8,401 nucleotides of DNA. It comes from Granulicella sp. GTDB taxonomy: Bacteria; Acidobacteriota; Terriglobia; Terriglobales; Acidobacteriaceae. The stretch covers positions 5,506-13,906 of the forward strand of contig PKWK01000098.1 of NCBI GenBank assembly GCA_003133205.1. The letters run 5' to 3'. Numbering within the stretch: the first letter of the stretch is position 1; each line of letters begins with the position of its first letter. Both the position numbers and the translations under genes were made by a program. The notes beneath the pieces are model-generated. The model made no database searches and was not told the DNA's origin. It saw only the letters and a list, made by a program, of their open reading frames with translations. This document shows, in pieces, positions 5,711 to 8,401 of this stretch.

Positions 5711-6238
5711 ATGAACCGGACATTGTTAGTGATCGTCAGCTTTGTTGCGGGAGTGTTGTTGCTGCCGCTTGGGATTTATGTCTACATTGCCTTTGGCAAT
5801 CCTCCCGTTGCGACTGCGGATAAGCCGTTTCCGTTGGAGTCGAAGATCGTGAAGGTTCCGCTGCGCGCACGGATCGAACGCGAGATGCCGGCGGGGTCGC
5901 CGATCCCCGCGAACGATGCGAGCCTGAATGCGGGCGCGGGCATCTACGAGGACAAATGCGAGGTGTGCCATGGGACTCGCGTTGAGCCTTCGGGCATCGG
6001 GAAGACGATGTTTCCGACTGCGCCGCAGCTTTGGGTGAAACATAAAAACGGCGTGGTTGGGGTGAGCGACGACCCGGTGGGCGAGACGTATTGGAAGGTG
6101 AAGAACGGCGTCCGGCTGACCGGGATGCCGGCGTATGGGAAGATGCTCTCGGAGACGCAGATGTGGCAGGTGAGTCTGCTGCTTTCGATGGCGGATAAGC
6201 CGCTGCCGGCAGAGGCTGCTAAGACGGTGGGGCAGTAG
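5711..6238 (+). CDS. Membrane-anchored monohaem cytochrome c
   Basis: A 175-residue c-type cytochrome. An uncleaved signal-anchor helix spans about residues 4-28 (LLVIVSFVAGVLLLPLGIYV), placing the rest in the periplasm. The single haem attachment motif CEVCH is at 83-87 with H87 as the proximal ligand, and TGMPAY puts M139 as the likely distal ligand. The spacing fits a class I cytochrome c domain. A roughly 50-residue linker precedes the haem domain, and the C-terminus (KPLPAEAAKTVGQ) is short and polar. It probably shuttles or receives electrons in a periplasmic chain; no oxidase, dehydrogenase or maturation gene is adjacent to name the partner. An in-frame ATG at 5684 exists, but its codons include the TATAAT box and it would add nine polar residues before the signal anchor, so 5711 is preferred. 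GGGGA at 5700-5704 is a possible ribosome site. Confidence 0.92.
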   Translation: MNRTLLVIVSFVAGVLLLPLGIYVYIAFGNPPVATADKPFPLESKIVKVPLRARIEREMPAGSPIPANDASLNAGAGIYEDKCEVCHGTRVEPSGIGKTMFPTAPQLWVKHKNGVVGVSDDPVGETYWKVKNGVRLTGMPAYGKMLSETQMWQVSLLLSMADKPLPAEAAKTVGQ

Positions 6239-6345
6239 GGGGGCGGCGGCGGACCTCTGAAAAAGACGAGCGGATCACAGAGAGCACGGAGCGAAAGAGA
6301 GATCACGGAGATGCGCGTGGGTTGTGGCGCAGAAAGATCCCCTCG

Positions 6346-6359
6346 GCGGCTGAAGCCGC
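6346..6359. repeat. CTGAAG hairpin, copy 3
   Basis: GCGGC (6346-6350) and GCCGC (6355-6359) pair around a TGAA loop, in the same orientation as copies 1 and 2. Its centre is 37 bases from that of copy 4, almost the same spacing as the pair upstream of the cytochrome gene. Confidence 0.65.
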
Positions 6360-6379
6360 GTTGAATATGAGCCAGTTGT

Positions 6380-6399
6380 GGCGCGACTGAAGTCGTGCC
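6380..6399. repeat. CTGAAG hairpin, copy 4
   Basis: GGCGCGAC (6380-6387) pairs with GTCGTGCC (6392-6399) through 8 pairs, one of them G-T, around a TGAA loop. The reverse complement of 6380-6400 matches 705-725, the core of the ahcY terminator, at 18 of 21 bases. Confidence 0.7.
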
Positions 6400-6450
6400 C
6401 TTTCAAAGCATCGACTTTCCGGAGGGCAGTGATGACGAGGTGTCCGAGTC

Positions 6451-6528
6451 CTAACGCATGGCGGCGCGGGCGAAGGTTAGGACCAGATCGACGGTGTGGG
6501 TGAAGGGATTACGGCACAGGGGCTTCAT
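6451..6528 (-). CDS. Possible 25-residue peptide, doubtful
   Basis: A short frame reads MKPLCRNPFTHTVDLVLTFA and then RAAMR. It starts 56 bases beyond the stop of the secreted-protein gene on the same strand, and most of its codons end in C or G, as in real genes here. There is no ribosome site before the ATG, and the frame simply continues an out-of-frame shadow of the upstream gene. Half of the inverted repeat at 6448-6483 covers its end. I record it because the peptide looks less random than most shadows, not because a family is recognised. Confidence 0.15.
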   Translation of the reverse strand: MKPLCRNPFTHTVDLVLTFARAAMR

Positions 6529-6584
6529 TTGGACTAACGGGGAGGGGCCGCAAGGAAAAACGGCTGCGCGGGATTGGTGTGGGG

Positions 6585-7946
6585 CTAGGGAGCTGGCTGG
6601 GCGTTGGGCTTCATGGGGGCGGCGCGGCGGGCCGTGGTTTCGACTACGATGCGGGTGTCTTTGGCGAAGGTGATCTTCTGGCCGCGGGCGATCCATCGGC
6701 TGTATAAGGCGCGCGCGGCTCCCCAGTATCCGATGCCGGCGGCGGCGTAGGGCGAGCCCCCTGCCAGGCCTACAATTGTGCCGACGAGGCCGAGGCCAGC
6801 GGCGCCACCGACTCCATTCTTGCCGGTCTGGCCACCGTCGCCACCGTGGCGACCACTGTCCTGGTCGAGCGGGCGGCTGGCCAGGAGGACGAGGAAGAGC
6901 GGCACCATGATCTTGTCCTGCGGCTTGGATTTGGCCTGGCCCTCGGAGTTGAGAGCGATGTCCTGCGCGGAGTCGGCGCCGGTGAGGCGAGTTTCGACGG
7001 TCTGGGATTCGGCGTTGGGGAGAGTGAGTTGGCTGAAGTTGAAGCTGAGGACTCCGGTGCGGCCGAAGAGGCGGGCGGGCTTGGCGCGGGTGACCGTGCC
7101 GACGAGGGTTGCGCCCTGGGGGACGGCGATGGTGTGGTCGGGATTGTAGATGGGTTCGGCGACTACGGCCTGGATGGCCTGGCCGGTTGCGGAGGTCTCG
7201 GAACTGACCGTGGTGGCGAGATTGGCCTGGACGATCCATGCGCTGTCGTTGCTGGGTGGCGGCTGGACGGGGATCTGCGGCTCCCAGAAGTGGGGCTTGC
7301 GAATGGGTAGCGGCGCGGGGGTTGGAGGCGGAGCGGGTTGGGCGGGGAGATCGAGGGCGGCGGTGGTCTCGATGGTCCACGATGTGTCTTTTTCGATGCG
7401 CTGCGGATGGTAGGGGAGGCGGCCGTAGATGAACTGGAGGAGGCGATCGCCTTTGCCGGGGGCGGTGAAGGTGGCAACGTCGCTGCGGGCTGCGGTGAGG
7501 CCGGACTGGAATTCCTGGTGGACGAATCCTCCCTTGGATGGCGGCGGCGAAACTGCGCGGTAGATCTGGGTGCCTTTGGCGGCGGTGCCGGAGGAGAAGG
7601 GAATCGTGGCTCCGTCGGGGAGGACGATCTGGGTGAAGCGGACCTCGGGAGTGTGGAAGGGGGTGAAGTCGCCGCCGAGGATGGCGTTGACGCGGCGGGT
7701 GTGGTCGGAGAGCAGGTCGACGACGCTGCCGGTGACGACGGTGTCCGCGGGGAGGAGGAGCTTGTTGTCGACGTAGATGGGGTAGAGGAGATGGGCTCGG
7801 ATGGGCTGGCCGGCGCGCATGGGGTAGTTCTGGTCGATCTTGAGGGCGAGCGGCGTGCCCGTGGGTATCGTGCCGGGGTCAGTCTGGCACAGCGATGCGG
7901 TGGGTAGCAGGGCGAACGCGAGAATGGCGGCTAGGCGAAGGATCAT
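6585..7946 (-). CDS. Secreted protein with a duplicated beta-rich module, function unknown
   Basis: A 453-residue protein with an export signal (MILRLAAILAFALLPTASLC, cleavage probably near residue 20). Two divergent copies of one module are visible. Residues 45-75 (AGQPIRAHLLYPIY, then ...LLPADTVVTGSV) align with 254-286 (TGQAIQAVVAEPIY, then ...AVPQGATLVGTV), and each is followed by a related strand (FTQIVLPDGA at 104-113, FSQLTLPNAE at 304-313). A Pro-rich linker (200-231) separates them. A Gly-rich stretch (364-407, resembling a glycine-zipper helix) and a last strand ARGQKITFAKDTRIVVET (420-437) close the protein. The pattern of small beta units ending in a PxGTxxxGxV-like turn recalls envelope proteins of the TrbI/VirB10-type fold, but I would not assign that function. 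The ATG at 7946 begins the signal peptide; upstream codons in frame look random. Likely periplasmic or outer-membrane associated. Confidence 0.8.
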   Translation of the reverse strand: MILRLAAILAFALLPTASLCQTDPGTIPTGTPLALKIDQNYPMRAGQPIRAHLLYPIYVDNKLLLPADTVVTGSVVDLLSDHTRRVNAILGGDFTPFHTPEVRFTQIVLPDGATIPFSSGTAAKGTQIYRAVSPPPSKGGFVHQEFQSGLTAARSDVATFTAPGKGDRLLQFIYGRLPYHPQRIEKDTSWTIETTAALDLPAQPAPPPTPAPLPIRKPHFWEPQIPVQPPPSNDSAWIVQANLATTVSSETSATGQAIQAVVAEPIYNPDHTIAVPQGATLVGTVTRAKPARLFGRTGVLSFNFSQLTLPNAESQTVETRLTGADSAQDIALNSEGQAKSKPQDKIMVPLFLVLLASRPLDQDSGRHGGDGGQTGKNGVGGAAGLGLVGTIVGLAGGSPYAAAGIGYWGAARALYSRWIARGQKITFAKDTRIVVETTARRAAPMKPNAQPAP

Positions 7947-7949
7947 CTT

Positions 7950-7963
7950 GTCTAATCTTAGAC
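7950..7963. promoter_or_regulatory. Palindrome immediately upstream of the secreted-protein start
   Basis: GTCTAA (7950-7955) and TTAGAC (7958-7963) form a perfect 6-bp inverted repeat around TC, only 3 bases from the start codon at 7946. It overlaps the place where a ribosome site should be; only a weak AGACAAG is found there. It could be an operator, or a hairpin that hides the translation start. Confidence 0.3.
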
Positions 7964-8035
7964 GTATAAGACTACGCAGAGGGGCCGCGGTGTGTGAAAT
8001 GAGGGAAACGTCTATGCGAATCTTGCCGGAGAGAC

Positions 8036-8068
8036 AGCAACGCCGTGGCTTTGGGCCACGGCGTCGCT
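8036..8068 (-). terminator. Hairpin terminator of the aldolase gene
   Basis: CGCCGTGGC (8041-8049) and GCCACGGCG (8055-8063) form a perfect 9-bp stem with a five-base loop. AGC/GCT outside an internal mismatch extends it. It lies 26 bases after the stop codon of the - strand aldolase gene. The T-tract on that strand is weak (TTGCTGTCTCTCC). Confidence 0.65.
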
Positions 8069-8088
8069 GATTCCAGTCCGGAGCGGAT

Positions 8089-8401
8089 CTATCCAAGCTC
8101 GGCCATGCTCTTGGCGCCGAACTTGAGGTACCAGGGGCTGGCGGCTTTGAGGCCATTGTTGACGTTGTTGATGTTCTCGACGCCGGTGGTCTCGAGCCAG
8201 TCGCGGAAGGCCTTCTCGCCGTTCTTGGCGAAGATGGAGATGCCGTCCTTCCAGGTTGCGCGGCCGCAGAGCACGCCGTTGAACTTGGTGCCTGACTCGC
8301 CCGCGAGTTCGAGGGTCTCGATGAAGACGGGGTTGGAGACGCCGGCGGAGAGATAGATGAAGGGCTTGTGGGTCATGGACTCGGCGTCGCGGAAGTGCTG
8401 C
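8089..8401 (-). CDS. lacD: LacD-family tagatose-1,6-bisphosphate aldolase, C-terminal third (5' end outside window)
   Basis: The last 103 residues of a class I aldolase of the LacD type, which splits tagatose 1,6-bisphosphate into glyceraldehyde 3-phosphate and dihydroxyacetone phosphate. The visible part has the family's strongly conserved end of the TIM barrel: PFIYLSAGVSNPVFIETLEL, then FNGVLCGRATWKDGI, where the SAG and GRA(T)W segments form the phosphate-binding end, followed by NGEKAFRDWLETTG. The frame stays open to the right edge, so the ATG at 8376 is internal. The Schiff-base lysine lies in the missing part and cannot be checked. The homologous sulfofructosephosphate aldolase YihT is an alternative within the same superfamily, so the substrate is less certain than the fold. 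No neighbouring sugar genes are visible. Confidence 0.9.
   Translation of the reverse strand, partial: QHFRDAESMTHKPFIYLSAGVSNPVFIETLELAGESGTKFNGVLCGRATWKDGISIFAKNGEKAFRDWLETTGVENINNVNNGLKAASPWYLKFGAKSMAELG

Larger units (their letters stand above)
6239..6584. other. Gene-free stretch with low-complexity tract, hairpin pair and inverted repeat
   Basis: After the cytochrome stop there is a purine-rich tract (about 6255-6310) in which GATCAC-type segments recur (6273 and 6301) among AGAG/GGAG runs. The ten bases GTTGTGGCGC then occur twice (6321-6330 and 6375-6384), followed or flanked by CTGAAG hairpins 3 and 4. GTCCTAAC (6448-6455) and GTTAGGAC (6476-6483) form an 8-bp inverted repeat with a 20-base spacer. 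No convincing terminator for the cytochrome gene was seen. Confidence 0.6.

Noticed and set aside
5517..5714. A 65-codon + strand frame running through the tandem repeat
   Set aside because: A 25-bp period rotates the reading frame in each unit, so the peptide is not repetitive; there is no ribosome site.
6451..7380. A 309-codon - strand frame overlapping the secreted-protein gene
   Set aside because: Pro/Arg/His-rich, typical of a shifted GC-rich frame; only its last 25 codons lie outside the real gene, and these are listed separately with low confidence.
7338..7907. A 189-codon + strand frame opposite the secreted-protein gene
   Set aside because: Gly/Glu/Val-rich antisense translation; the signal peptide and duplicated module are on the other strand.
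7887..7946. Lipoprotein signal for the secreted protein (TASLC)
   Set aside because: Leucine immediately before the cysteine does not fit the lipobox, which needs a small residue there; ordinary signal cleavage is more likely.

Overview
The window looks like a chromosomal segment of a GC-rich bacterium, most plausibly an acidobacterium of the Terriglobia (Granulicella/Edaphobacter/Terriglobus-like). That assignment is inference. It rests on the mix of gene families, the small CTGAAG-type hairpins and the low-complexity tracts between genes; there is no rRNA or other marker here to prove it. No phage, insertion sequence, CRISPR array or tRNA was recognised.

Layout from left to right. (1) The 3' half of ahcY (S-adenosylhomocysteine hydrolase, + strand) enters from the left edge and ends at a strong hairpin with a cUUCGg tetraloop. 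(2) A two-gene + strand operon follows: a 59-residue two-helix membrane peptide starting at TTG, overlapping by 4 bases (ATGA) an Amt-family ammonium-transporter-like protein. By eye, the first of the Amt family's twin pore histidines is replaced by glutamine, while the second is kept. (3) On the - strand come a PP2C-type Ser/Thr phosphatase with all its metal-binding aspartates and, upstream of it, a 541-residue multi-spanning membrane protein resembling GT-C glycosyltransferases. (4) Positions 4966-5710 hold no protein gene but much structure: an isolated rho-independent terminator with an upstream alternative pairing (a candidate small RNA), two CTGAAG hairpins, a four-copy 25-bp tandem repeat, and a palindrome beside a perfect TATAAT box. 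(5) A membrane-anchored monohaem cytochrome c (+) lies between this region and a second gene-free stretch, which carries another pair of CTGAAG hairpins at almost the same spacing as the first pair. (6) On the - strand is a secreted proline- and glycine-rich protein built from two divergent copies of one beta-rich module. (7) The C-terminal third of a LacD-family (tagatose-1,6-bisphosphate) aldolase (-) runs off the right edge and ends at a second strong hairpin.

The genes do not form one pathway. The functional units are the small-peptide/Amt pair, possibly the GT-C/PP2C co-oriented pair, and otherwise single genes. The most noteworthy signals are the substituted Amt with its coupled mini-membrane protein, the family of compensated hairpins with a fixed TGAA loop (a relative of which sits at the ahcY terminator), and the orphan terminator/antiterminator-like region near 5100-5254.
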